Source of the DNA: Streptomyces vietnamensis | GTDB lineage: Bacteria > Actinomycetota > Actinomycetes > Streptomycetales > Streptomycetaceae | Length of the DNA: 64,000 nt | Direction: 5' to 3' | Assembly: GCF_000830005.1 (NCBI RefSeq) | Contig: NZ_CP010407.1 | Coordinates: forward strand, 62,001 to 126,000 | Shown: piece by piece, positions 8,293-16,121 of the stretch | Position numbering within the stretch: the first letter of the stretch is position 1 | Layout of the letters: each line of letters starts with the position of its first letter | The notes under the pieces: model-generated | Told to the model about the DNA's origin: nothing | The model's database searches: none | Seen by the model: only the letters and a program-made list of their open reading frames with translations | Position numbers and translations under genes: made by a program

Positions 8293-9232
8293 GCACCAGG
8301 CCCGCCGGAGCCCTCGACGCCGCACCGCTTACCGTGCACGAGCTCGTTGGGTTAGTGACGCTCGTGACATTGTGCCGTTCGTAGTCGACAGGGCTGTGGT
8401 AGCCCAGGGCGGAATGTCGCCGCTTGCGGTTGTACCAGGCCGACCAGGCGAAGACCGCCACGCTGGCCTGAGGGCGGGTCATCCAGCGTGAGCCGTAGGG
8501 CAGTTCACGCTTCAACGTGGCGAAGAAAGACTCCGCCAGGGCGTTGTCGTAGCTGGAGCCGACCCGACCCATCGAGCGGCGTATCCCAGGTGCCCGGCAC
8601 ACCTCGGCGAACGCCGTCGACGTGTATTGCGTCCCGCGGTCGGAATGGAACACCACGCCTCGCACGTCACCTCCCCGCACAACCACGGCGGCTCTGACCG
8701 CGTCGACGACCAGATCGGCGCGCATGTGCTCGGCCAGTGACCAGCCCACGACCCGCCGCGAGTGCATGTCGATCACCGTGGCCAGGTACATCCGCGACCC
8801 GCCGACCGGCAGGTACGTGATGTCCCCGCACCAGCGGACATCCGGTGCCGGAGCGTCGAAGACGGGTCCCACCAGGTCCGGTGCCGGCGGCACCGCCTTG
8901 TCCGCGACCGTCATGCGCACGCTGCGCCGCAGGTGCCGCCCGGCCGGCCCGCGCTCGCGCATCAGCCGGGCGACCCGCTTGTGGTTCACCGGTCCGTGCC
9001 GCTCCCGCAGCTCCCGGGTGATCCGCGGGACACCGTAGGCGCCGTTCGACTCGCCGTGGATCTCCTCGATCCGCGCACCCAGGTCCTCGTCAACGGCCCT
9101 GCGCGCGGCCCGCACGGCCGCCGCGGCGACCCACCGGTAGAACCCGGAAGCCGACACATCCAGCACCCGGCACAGCCGCCGTACTCCATACAGGTCACGA
9201 TGATCGGAGATGAACCGCCAGCGGCCGGTCAT
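8165..9232 (-). CDS. IS3-family transposase OrfB
   Basis: OrfB of an IS3-type element, with an N-terminal HTH_21-like region (HRDLYGVRRLCRVL, YGVPRITRELRE) and an rve integrase core. The catalytic residues are Asp in WCGDITYLPVGG, Asp in FHSDRGTQYTS and Glu in NALAESFFATLKREL. The normal C-terminus should fall near YNRKRRHSALGYHSPVDYE, about codon 280. Here the frame runs ~75 codons further into the neighbouring transposase, so the element's end has been lost or rearranged. The start ATG overlaps the OrfA stop as ATGA. Confidence 0.85.
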   Translation of the reverse strand: MTGRWRFISDHRDLYGVRRLCRVLDVSASGFYRWVAAAAVRAARRAVDEDLGARIEEIHGESNGAYGVPRITRELRERHGPVNHKRVARLMRERGPAGRHLRRSVRMTVADKAVPPAPDLVGPVFDAPAPDVRWCGDITYLPVGGSRMYLATVIDMHSRRVVGWSLAEHMRADLVVDAVRAAVVVRGGDVRGVVFHSDRGTQYTSTAFAEVCRAPGIRRSMGRVGSSYDNALAESFFATLKRELPYGSRWMTRPQASVAVFAWSAWYNRKRRHSALGYHSPVDYERHNVTSVTNPTSSCTVSGAASRAPAGLVLTSAVVGSGLRSAGGRAGRRRPGPCHSCARGGRSGGRESANS

Positions 9233-9528
9233 CGGCCCGTCTCCTTGGCAAAATATGCGGCTGCCTTCCGCAGGATCTCGCGTTCCAGCTCCAGCTCACG
9301 GACCTGCTTGCGCAGGCGCTGCAGTTCCTCGCGCTCCGCCGGGCTCAACGGGCCCTCACCGCCCTCACCGGACGTGGCCGCTTCCGCCCGCGAGCGCGCG
9401 ACCCACTGACGCAGCGACTCCGGGTTGACGCCCAGCTCCCGCGCCACCGCCCCGATACGCCGCCCACCGGACTCCACCAGCGCGACCACGTCCCGCTTGA
9501 ACTCCCCCGAGTACCTCGCAGTACCCAT
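9229..9528 (-). CDS. IS3-family transposase OrfA
   Basis: A 99-residue helix-turn-helix protein (YSGEFKRDVVALVESGGRRI, VARELGVNPESLRQWV) followed by a leucine-zipper-like coiled coil (RLRKQVRELELEREILRKAA), the standard OrfA layout of IS3 elements. Its TGA overlaps the OrfB ATG by four bases, consistent with frameshifting or translational coupling to make OrfAB. Confidence 0.88.
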   Translation of the reverse strand: MGTARYSGEFKRDVVALVESGGRRIGAVARELGVNPESLRQWVARSRAEAATSGEGGEGPLSPAEREELQRLRKQVRELELEREILRKAAAYFAKETGR

Positions 9529-9589
9529 GAGGACATCCTCTCCACGAACCCGAAGATCCGGTTCTCAGAAGTGTCCACTGTTCAGGGTA

Positions 9590-9812
9590 AAGCCCAGCGC
9601 GGCGGTAGCCCTCGGACGCGGTCTCCCTGGTCTTCGCCGGGCCGGTGGGCACCGCCGGGCCAGGTCTGCCGAGGGCGACATCGGCCGAACCGGCGACGGG
9701 GGGAAGCGCCAAGCGTCAGGATCCGCAGGGAGTTCACGACGGTGCGGCCCGGCGCCTTGTTGGCGGCCGCGATGATGCGGGTCTGCTTCAGCCGGGCCTT
9801 CATCGCCCACAC
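9590..9812 (-). pseudogene. DUF721/DciA-like gene fragment cut by the IS3 element
   Basis: On the minus strand, RIIAAANKAPGRTVVNSLRI, then in another frame TGPAKTRETASEGYRRA, align with LIEAVNKAVPN...VRVLAL and AGPVKTRESASAGCHRA in the intact protein at 13200-12364. The fragment ends where the IS3 element begins (about 9580). It is one of three partial copies of that gene nearby. Confidence 0.5.
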
Positions 9813-9860
9813 CGACGAATCCGCCGGAGCAGACCGGAAACCTACAGCAGCGCGTCGTGG

Positions 9861-10550
9861 TCAGGCGGAGGGGCGCCGCCTGGTGCCGCCGCCGCTGCCG
9901 TTCAGCGGGATCAGGGTCTCCAGGTGAGCGCCCTTGACCCAGGAGCCCAGCAGGTCGCGGTGCAGGGCCACGATGTCCTGGCGCAACGCCAGGCCCAGCG
10001 CGTCCTTTGTGAACGCGCGGCAGGTGGTGACGAACAGGGCGACGTCCGCGCCGTGCTCGAGACGGGCGGTGCCGACGAACTTCTGCATGTCCTGCGAGGG
10101 CACGCTTCGGTGCGGCGCGTACTTCTTGCACTGGATGACCAGCTTGCGGCCGTCGGCCAGGTAGCCGACGACGTCCGCGCCCAGGTCTCCGCTCTTGCCG
10201 CTGACGACGACCTTTGTGCAGCCGTCCCGTCGGCACAGCTCCGCGATGTACTTCTCGAATTCCTGCCACGTCAGGGCGTCAACCTGAGCCATGGACAACT
10301 CGCGCGCCCGGGCCTCCTCCTGTGCTCGCCACGCGTGGTCCCGGCTGACCGCCCGGCGGTGCGCCCGCAGCAGCGCCCAGCCAGCCCCGCCCAGTGCGGC
10401 CGCGGCGAGCACCGTCACCAGGACGGGCCACACCGTCGACCAGTTCGCGGCGACCCACACCGCTGCGGCCAGCGCCGCCACCGCGCCCCAGCCCTGCAGC
10501 TGCCTGCGGGTCTGCTTCTTCAAGCGCCAGCGCCGTCGACGTGCCGCCAT
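9861..10550 (-). CDS. Membrane-anchored Mrr-type restriction endonuclease-like protein
   Basis: A 229-residue protein with a basic N-terminus (MAARRRRWRLKKQTRRQ), two membrane helices (~20-37 and 43-62) and a PD-(D/E)xK nuclease domain of the Mrr_cat type. Its core motif is GDLGADVVGYLADGRKLVIQ followed by CKKY, giving the D...QxK signature, and the C-terminal strand carries GADVALFVTT. Mrr-like proteins cut modified or foreign DNA, and membrane-anchored versions are common on actinobacterial mobile elements. The start was chosen at the ATG rather than a position 102 bases upstream because the upstream codons are not Mrr-like. It sits downstream of a small membrane-protein gene in the same direction. 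Confidence 0.75.
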   Translation of the reverse strand: MAARRRRWRLKKQTRRQLQGWGAVAALAAAVWVAANWSTVWPVLVTVLAAAALGGAGWALLRAHRRAVSRDHAWRAQEEARARELSMAQVDALTWQEFEKYIAELCRRDGCTKVVVSGKSGDLGADVVGYLADGRKLVIQCKKYAPHRSVPSQDMQKFVGTARLEHGADVALFVTTCRAFTKDALGLALRQDIVALHRDLLGSWVKGAHLETLIPLNGSGGGTRRRPSA

Positions 10551-10626
10551 CACTCCCCCGCCCCCTGGAGCCGTGATCCGCAGTGCGCGCCGACGGGTGC
10601 TGTCCGGGCGGTGTGTGGGCGGGGGC

Positions 10627-10833
10627 TCATCGGCTGGCCTGAGAAACGCCACTCGTGAACTGCCCCAGGATGTTCAAGATCCCCTGACCGGCCGGGGTGG
10701 GGGCGAGCAGGACTCCCAGTGCCAGGACGATGACGACGGTCAGTTTCTCGTCGAAGCGGCTGCGGGCCTCCGTGCGTCGCCGAAGCCGCCAGATGACGAC
10801 GACTGCGAGCAGCACCGCCACGTTGATGGTCAC
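10627..10833 (-). CDS. Small two-helix membrane protein
   Basis: A 68-residue protein beginning at a GTG behind GGAGG. It has a hydrophobic helix (VTINVAVLLAVVVIWRL), a basic loop (RRRTEARSRFDEK), a second helix (LTVVIVLALGVLLA) and a short tail. Such small membrane proteins are common next to transfer functions of streptomycete plasmids. It lies 76 bases upstream of the Mrr-type gene. Its role is unknown. Confidence 0.5.
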   Translation of the reverse strand: MTINVAVLLAVVVIWRLRRRTEARSRFDEKLTVVIVLALGVLLAPTPAGQGILNILGQFTSGVSQASR

Positions 10834-11130
10834 CAACCGCCCCGACCTCCCGCCGACCAACTTCACCCACGGACGGCTGGATGTTGCCGCCAGCCTTCTT
10901 GTGTAGCGGCACCTCGGTGATGTTGGAGGCGGGTTGCCGACGAATGGCACAAAGCCATCGGACCTGGCCGAATAATGCGCGGCGCACTTCGGCCGCCACG
11001 GCTCGCCCGGTCGGCACGCCTTACACAGCCGGTAGTCCCGTCCTCCCCGCGGTCCGAGAGTTCCCACGCCCCGGGGCGCCCCAGCCTGCAATCAAGTGCC
11101 TTGCTGGAAAGGGCGTAGGGACAGCTTCGA

Positions 11131-11343
11131 TCAGGGGAGGGTGACGTTGTTGAGAGCGTTGTGGGTGGGCAGGGTGTGGGCGGCATTGTCCTGCTGATCG
11201 CCGTTTCCGAAGCTCTGGGACAGGAGTCCGAGCCCGGGAAGGTTGTTACCGACGCTGTCGGCTGACGCCGCCCCGGCCGAGGCGAGGACGGCGGTGACGG
11301 CGACAGCGGCGGAGCCGAGGAAGCGGCGGTTGAAGATCGTCAT
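11131..11343 (-). CDS. Small secreted protein
   Basis: A 70-residue protein with a clear Sec signal peptide (MTIFNRRFLGSAAVAVTAVL, cut after ASA) and a ~42-residue Asn/Gly-rich mature part (NNLPGLGLLSQSFGNGDQQD). It resembles the many small surface-associated peptides of Streptomyces, but lacks the chaplin signature. Confidence 0.6.
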   Translation of the reverse strand: MTIFNRRFLGSAAVAVTAVLASAGAASADSVGNNLPGLGLLSQSFGNGDQQDNAAHTLPTHNALNNVTLP

Positions 11344-11382
11344 GCCGTGCTCAACGAAGCCGGCCGCGACAGGGCACGGGAC

Positions 11383-11826
11383 TCATGCCGCCCGCCACCA
11401 TCGCCAGCGCTGCTCCGGCACCGTCGGCGCGAGGTCGTCGGCAGCCGCGAAGGACGTCGCCGTGATGACGGCGCGGTCGTCGTCGACTCGGGATCCTCCC
11501 TCGGGGCCGACGGGCAGGCCAGACTCGGCAGCCGCCTTCACGTACAGGTGATCGGCGCTCGCCACACCGCAAGAGCGATGGCCGCACAGGTGAGGGTGTC
11601 CGTCGGGGCCAGGGTGCTGGGCGAAGTGGCAGACCCGATCGGTGTACAGCTTGGTGGTCAGCTGCAAGCCACAGCCTCCGAGCAGCAGCCCGCACCAGAA
11701 CGTGTCGTGCTCGTGCTGCTGGCGAAAGACATCCAGCTCGATCGCCTCCAGCGGGAGCATCAGCGGCTCTTCCGAGTACGCGCCGCCCAGAACCGCCGTC
11801 TGAATCTGCCGCCTGTCACCCCGCAT
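11383..11826 (-). pseudogene. CoiA-like protein, N-terminal part fused to a DUF721-gene fragment
   Basis: A 147-codon frame starts behind a G-rich ribosome site. Residues 1-100 (QIQTAVLGGAYSEEPLMLPL, then a cysteine-containing HLCGHRS and SADHLYVKAAAE) look like the N-terminus of streptomycete CoiA/competence-type nuclease-like proteins. These are normally several hundred residues long, so the rest is missing. The tail (AVITATSFAAADDLAPTV) instead resembles the linker of the DUF721-like protein at 13200-12364 (TATSSAAADEPAP). The frame is therefore probably a fusion of two gene fragments. Confidence in the family name is modest. Confidence 0.45.
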
Positions 11827-12002
11827 GCCCCCCACCTTCCCCTCCAATTCAGCGTGCCATCACACCCACTAGCTCCGCAGCCGATCATCGTGTCCACCCC
11901 TCCGCACGTGAAGGAGAACAACGTGACGGTCGTACTCGGTGCTCCTCTGCAGCGCGGGGGATGATGGGGAGGGAATGACGGAACGCGAGGTCAGGAGCTT
12001 CC

Positions 12003-12341
12003 ATGGCGAAGCGGGTTCACCAGCCGCGTGAGGACGCGGAGTTCGATTTCATCCTCGGGATGAGCGGGGTCCCGGTCCTCGCATACTTCATCGGGACATG
12101 GCCGAAGGCAATCGAGCCCTGCCGGACGATGGACCTCGTCGTGGGCGTCATCGCCGACGAGTACACGGGCCGCCTGACGGTCGTCCGCACCGACATCACG
12201 CGCTGTCCGGTCGCCACCGAGCGATACGAGGTCACCGGAGCCCCGTCCTACGTACTGCTGAAGGAGGGAGCGGTGGTGGCGCACGGCACGGGGCTCATGA
12301 CCGTCGCCGAGGTACGGGAGTTCCTGGACGGCCACCTCTGA
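12003..12341 (+). CDS. Thioredoxin-fold protein lacking the CxxC pair
   Basis: A 112-residue protein with RBS AGGAGC. The order is thioredoxin-like: a strand ending VLAYFIGTWP, a helix, VVRTDITRCPVATERYEVTG, the cis-Pro motif APSYVLLKEG and a terminal helix. The active site that is normally WCGPC reads TWPKAIEPCR here, so the first cysteine is absent and the second is displaced. A dithiol oxidoreductase role is therefore unlikely; it may act as a binding or chaperone-like protein. It is convergent with the DUF721-like gene. Confidence 0.7.
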   Translation: MAKRVHQPREDAEFDFILGMSGVPVLAYFIGTWPKAIEPCRTMDLVVGVIADEYTGRLTVVRTDITRCPVATERYEVTGAPSYVLLKEGAVVAHGTGLMTVAEVREFLDGHL

Positions 12342-12363
12342 GGTGCTGCGGCATCGAGGCCCG

Positions 12364-13200
12364 TCACGCAACCCGCGGGCGTGCTGTCTCGGTTCCCACA
12401 CGGCCGGCGCTGTTCCGCCCGGCAGCGCGTTCGACCCGGGCCCCCTGGATCGCGGCGGCGCGCACGGCTTCGGCGGCCTGGCGCTGCTGGGCGCGGATCT
12501 TCCCCAGCGACGCCGACGCCTCGCTTTCCTGGTCTTGCTCGATGTCGGAAAAGACACGGTCGGCAAGGTCGCGGCGGGCCTGTTCCTGCCGTACGACGGC
12601 GGCGGCCAGGGCCGGGTCCTCCTGGTGGGGCGGGACGACCGCGCGGTGGCAGCCGGCCGACGCGCTCTCCCTGGTCTTCACCGGCCCGGCCAGAACAACC
12701 GGCCGCGGGGCCGGTTCGTCGGCGGCCGCCGAGGACGTAGCCGTGGTGGCGGCGCGGGAGGTGAGGGCCAGGACGCGCACGGTCTGAACATTCACGTTGG
12801 GCACCGCCTTGTTGACGGCCTCGATGAGCTTCGGCGCGATCCAGCGAACCTTCGTGCCGTACGCGGGGGCGTCGGGGACAACGTCCAGGCGGCCGGACCC
12901 GCCGTCGTACGCCACGGCCTTCACGTGTCCGGCGAGCTCGGGCGCGGCCGCAGTGAGGATGATCTCCCACTGGACCAGGACGCTGCCGCCGTCGGCCGGG
13001 GCAACCAGGCCGCGCACGGTCATCATCATGCCGATCGCCGTACCTAACGCGAGCGGCGCGCAGCCGTCGCGCACGAGGGTGGTGGTTCGCCGCTTCGGCT
13101 TCTGCCGGGTCTCGGTCTTCCGCGCCTTGGCCGCCTCGAGGGCGGCGAGGAGTGCCTGACGGGTGAGGTCGACACCGCTCGTCTCCGGTATGGGGCTCAC
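12364..13200 (-). CDS. DUF721 (DciA-like) protein
   Basis: A 278-residue protein. Residues 1-150 match the DUF721 layout known from the streptomycete recF-gyrB region: GVDLTRQALLAALEAAKARK, a basic stretch, then a KH-like domain (ILTAAAPELAGHVKAVAYDG, KVRWIAPKLIEAVNKAVPNV). DciA-type proteins load the replicative helicase DnaB. The C-terminal ~120 residues are low-complexity and helical (RQAAEAVRAAAIQGARVERA), a tail not typical of the chromosomal copy, so this is probably an accessory-element paralogue. Fragments of the same gene occur at ~9.6, 11.4 and 14.9 kb. Confidence 0.6.
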   Translation of the reverse strand: MSPIPETSGVDLTRQALLAALEAAKARKTETRQKPKRRTTTLVRDGCAPLALGTAIGMMMTVRGLVAPADGGSVLVQWEIILTAAAPELAGHVKAVAYDGGSGRLDVVPDAPAYGTKVRWIAPKLIEAVNKAVPNVNVQTVRVLALTSRAATTATSSAAADEPAPRPVVLAGPVKTRESASAGCHRAVVPPHQEDPALAAAVVRQEQARRDLADRVFSDIEQDQESEASASLGKIRAQQRQAAEAVRAAAIQGARVERAAGRNSAGRVGTETARPRVA

Positions 13201-13310
13201 GCGATCACCTCCAGGTTCTCGCCGTCCAGCGGGGTCCAGCGGGCGGGCGGCGAGCTCGGGCAGGCGCTGCGTCCACGGCGCGGACCAGTCTGTCTCTGTC
13301 GGTCGGGAGC

Positions 13311-13545
13311 TCCGGCGCCAACCTCCATGACAGCCAGGCCCTCATCCCGCTGGTCCAGGGCATGCCGTCGGCCCCTTCACACCGCGGCCGACGTCAACGC
13401 AAGCCCGGCAAGCTCCATACCGACAAAGGCTGCGACTGCCGCCACCTGCGACGATGGCTCTTCGGCCGAGGCGTCCGGCGCCGCATCGCCTGTAGAGGCA
13501 TCGAGAGCTCTCAGAGGCTCGGACCACACCGGTGGACCACGGTCA
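13311..13545 (+). pseudogene. IS5-family transposase fragment
   Basis: The frame reads SGANLHDSQALIPLVQGMPS, then KLHTDKGCDCRHLRRWLFGR and RRRIACRGIESSQRLGPHRW, which is colinear with the better-preserved element at 33961-34190. Only the central third remains. It is cut at the left by unrelated DNA and at the right by the CPBP protease gene. Confidence 0.7.
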
Positions 13546-14610
13546 GGCTGTCGGGCTCGGTGTACGAGTGGGGATTCCGCGTCGGTCGGCGAGTCGAGCA
13601 GCTATCAGGCAGAACGCCGGTGCGAACAGCAGCTCGGCCGCGAGAGCTTGCCAGGGTGCATCCGCGGCGGTGCTCTCATCGGCCAGCTCTCCAAATACCG
13701 CAGAGAGCGAGAAGGCAATCAAGTTGTTCACCGTATGAACGGCGATGACCGCCTCCAAACCACCCGTACGGATGGTGAGCCAGCCCCACCAGGCTGCCGA
13801 GTAGCACAGCAGCAGGAACCCTGACATCTGCCCGAAGCCGTGGGCCAAGGCAAACAGCAGCGAGGCCACAGCCACCCCGGGCCATGGCGAGCGAAGAAAC
13901 CCGCCGAACAGCTGGACCAACCAGCCGCGGAAAACGAACTCCTCGGCAGCAGCCTGGAATGGAACGAGCGCCCACAGCACCAACAGACTCAGCAGAAGTT
14001 CGGACCAGCCGGGCATCTCCCCGGTCACGGTCTCAGAGCTCTCCTGGAACAGGTCCCAAACGATCAGCACGAGGTTCTGGACAACGAGCACGACCGCAGC
14101 CAGCCCGAAGCACCATCCCAGCCACCCCCACCGCAGCCGTCCGGTGACGGACGCGAGGGTGCCGGCAGGCCGTTTCCCGCACACACGGACGGCAAGGAGC
14201 ACGGCCGGGGTCCACAAGGCGAGGCCCACCAGCAGGACAGCATTGTCGAGCAGCGGATCGGCGAAGAATCTGTCGCTGTCGTCCGGAGCCCACCCCAGTT
14301 TCAGTACCGTGCCGGCGACGGCAGAGCCGATGAACACAAAGATCATCCCGGCCACCATCAGGGCAAGGACGAGGAAGAACTCCCCAGTTCGCGCCCAAGT
14401 GCGCTGGCGCCCATTGCGCCCTTGCTCGTGGTAAGCGGCCCCTGGGGGCACGGTCGTCGGTCCAAGTACGCGGGCCGGCGGCATGGGACCCTGCAGGCTC
14501 CACGCACCCGGTGGAGTGGGCCATGGCTGTGCAGCGGGCACTCCGTCCTGCGGCGGAGGCGCCCAAGAGTTGTGGGTGCGGTGCGGAGGTCCTGGTATCG
14601 GATCGGACAT
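13543..14610 (-). CDS. CPBP-family intramembrane metalloprotease
   Basis: A 355-residue membrane protein with a Pro-rich cytosolic N-terminus (~75 residues), then about seven or eight membrane helices. The three CPBP/Abi motifs are present: AAAEEFVFRGWLVQ (EExxxR), LLFALAHGFGQ (FxxxH) and IAVHTVNNLIA (HxxxN). Members cleave CAAX-type or regulatory membrane peptides, and in bacteria they often serve peptide maturation or self-immunity. The start is the ATG after GAGAAAG. The gene's 3' end abuts an IS5 fragment. Confidence 0.85.
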   Translation of the reverse strand: MSDPIPGPPHRTHNSWAPPPQDGVPAAQPWPTPPGAWSLQGPMPPARVLGPTTVPPGAAYHEQGRNGRQRTWARTGEFFLVLALMVAGMIFVFIGSAVAGTVLKLGWAPDDSDRFFADPLLDNAVLLVGLALWTPAVLLAVRVCGKRPAGTLASVTGRLRWGWLGWCFGLAAVVLVVQNLVLIVWDLFQESSETVTGEMPGWSELLLSLLVLWALVPFQAAAEEFVFRGWLVQLFGGFLRSPWPGVAVASLLFALAHGFGQMSGFLLLCYSAAWWGWLTIRTGGLEAVIAVHTVNNLIAFSLSAVFGELADESTAADAPWQALAAELLFAPAFCLIAARLADRRGIPTRTPSPTA

Positions 14611-14900
14611 CGTCTGCTTTCTCGAACTACGCATGCACGGAGCGCTGTCCCTGAAGTCTGTCACTCCGCTCTCAGCCATGAAATCTCTTGCACGTACTAC
14701 GCGGTTCAGTCGACCGTCCAGGCAAACATGGGGAACTGGAGATTGGTCGGCGGTGCCCGCCGCCGCTCGGCGGCCGGACGCCCGGTCGGCTCCGCCAGGT
14801 GGGCACGTCCGGCAGCGGACCGAGCGGATCGAGGGTGAGGTCGTGTCCGTCCGCGCGGCGGGTCAGCCAGCCCGGGAGAGCCGCCGCCGACCCCGACACC

Positions 14901-14960
14901 GGCGCGGGCCCGCTGGATCGCGGCAGCACGGATGGCTTCGGCGGCCTGGTCTTGGGTGGT
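14901..14960 (-). pseudogene. C-terminal fragment of a DUF721-like gene
   Basis: Minus-strand codons reading QDQAAEAIRAAAIQRARA match QQRQAAEAVRAAAIQGARV in the intact protein at 13200-12364. No other part of that gene is recognisable here. It lies just beside the tRNA gene. Confidence 0.4.
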
Positions 14961-14991
14961 GCTGTGGATGGCGTACAGTTGGACCTTCCGA

Positions 14992-15065
14992 CGCGGGGTG
15001 GAGCAGCTCGGTAGCTCGCTGGGCTCATAACCCAGAGGTCGCAGGTTCAAATCCTGTCCCCGCTA
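14992..15065 (+). tRNA. Initiator tRNA-Met (CAU)
   Basis: A complete cloverleaf: acceptor arms CGCGGGG / CCCCGCT with an unpaired first position (C1 opposite T72), a D-arm, an anticodon stem with the three consecutive G-C pairs of initiator tRNAs (GGG-CTCATAA-CCC), and a T-arm GCAGG-TTCAAAT-CCTGT. The discriminator is A, and CCA is not encoded. A strong terminator hairpin follows at 15076-15108. Confidence 0.95.
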
Positions 15066-15075
15066 CTGAAGTGAC

Positions 15076-15108
15076 GTGAGGCCCGGATCCTGTGGATCCG
15101 GGCCTCAC
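15076..15108 (+). terminator. Terminator hairpin after the tRNA
   Basis: A perfect 15-bp stem, GTGAGGCCCGGATCC / GGATCCGGGCCTCAC, around a TGT loop. It begins 11 bases after the tRNA. No U-tract follows, which is usual in Streptomyces. Confidence 0.8.
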
Positions 15109-15243
15109 GCGTGCGCCTGCATCTCAAGCTGTCCGTCCGGCTCTCGCCGCCCGGGCCGGCGAGGCCCTCCCTCTGCCGTGCAGGAGGCAAAGGGCCCTCA
15201 CTACATGATGAGAGCCCGAAGTGGTCCTGTTGAATCGACATCA

Positions 15244-16120
15244 GTAAGGATCTTCAGCGTCGCCGCTCGAGGGTGAGAACGGCCTTGGTGATTGACGTGA
15301 GTCGGTTGGAGCTGATGCGGGCTTTGCGGAAGATCCGCCAGGCCTTGAGGCGGGCGAAGGCCCGCTCGACCGGGAAGCGGAGTCGTGCGTGTGCACGGTT
15401 GACGGCTGCTTGTCTCATGGTGAGGGGGCGTCCGAGGTGGCGTTTGAACGGCACCTGGAACGTTCCGCCGGCCCCTGCGTAGGCCTTGTCGGCGAGGACG
15501 GGGATCCGCAGTCGTTCACAGACGGTGACGATGCGGTGGGTGCGGGCGGCGGTGATGTCGACGGTGCGGCCGGGCAGTGCCGGCGAGTACCAGATCAGCT
15601 CGCCCGCCGGATCGGTGACGGCCTGGATGTTCACGCCATGCCGTCGGGCCTTGCCCGAGTAGTCCCGTTCGCGATCGCCGACCCGGTCGCACTCGGCGAT
15701 GGTGCCGTCCACCAACACGTATGCGGGACGCGCCCGGCGCAGTGCCTGGGTCAGGGACGGTGCCCTCGCGGCGAGGAGCTTGATCACGCTCTGTACGTAG
15801 GCGTGGGCGGTGCCCTCGCTGATCCGGAAGCCCGCGGCGAGCTTGGCATAGGTGGTGTGCTCGCGCAGGTAGACCAAGGCGATGACCGCGCGCTGCGAGG
15901 GCCGCAGTTTGCAGCGGCGGTCACCCTCGCGGGTGACGATCAGCATCGTGACCCACTCCACGAGCGCGTGCGGCAGGTCGAGTGCGGCAGGATAGGTGAC
16001 CAACGAGGCCTCCGGTCGCAGCGGTTGAGACGTCAGACATCTCGAACCATTGCCCGAAGGCCTCGCCTGCTATCCAGCCTCGACCGTCACCCGATCGGTG
16101 ACCACTCTGAAGATCCTTAC
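15244..16120. mobile_element. Complete IS5-family insertion sequence with TCA target duplication
   Basis: The ends carry a perfect inverted repeat GTAAGGATCTTCAG (15244-15257 and, inverted, 16107-16120). The left flank is TCA. At the right the flank reads TCA once the adjacent second element (16122-17019 plus its ACT duplication) is removed. This gives an 877-bp element with a 3-bp duplication, and shows that it was present before the second insertion. Confidence 0.8.
15254..16003 (-). CDS. IS5-family (HARBI1-like) transposase
   Basis: A 249-residue transposase with an N-terminal helix-turn-helix (TTYAKLAAGFRISEGTAHAY) and a DDE core: Asp in YVLVDGTIAECD, Asp in IPVLADKAYAGAG and Glu in RFPVERAFARLKAWR. 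It starts with GTG and is intact inside the element defined by 14-bp inverted repeats. A close N-terminal relative forms part of the mosaic at 3288-2711. Confidence 0.9.
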   Translation of the reverse strand: MVTYPAALDLPHALVEWVTMLIVTREGDRRCKLRPSQRAVIALVYLREHTTYAKLAAGFRISEGTAHAYVQSVIKLLAARAPSLTQALRRARPAYVLVDGTIAECDRVGDRERDYSGKARRHGVNIQAVTDPAGELIWYSPALPGRTVDITAARTHRIVTVCERLRIPVLADKAYAGAGGTFQVPFKRHLGRPLTMRQAAVNRAHARLRFPVERAFARLKAWRIFRKARISSNRLTSITKAVLTLERRR

Positions 16121-16121
16121 T

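Noticed and set aside
11131..11343. Chaplin or rodlin identity for the small secreted protein.
   Set aside because: The chaplin core with paired cysteines and the rodlin sequence pattern are absent; only the signal peptide and Asn/Gly richness are shared.
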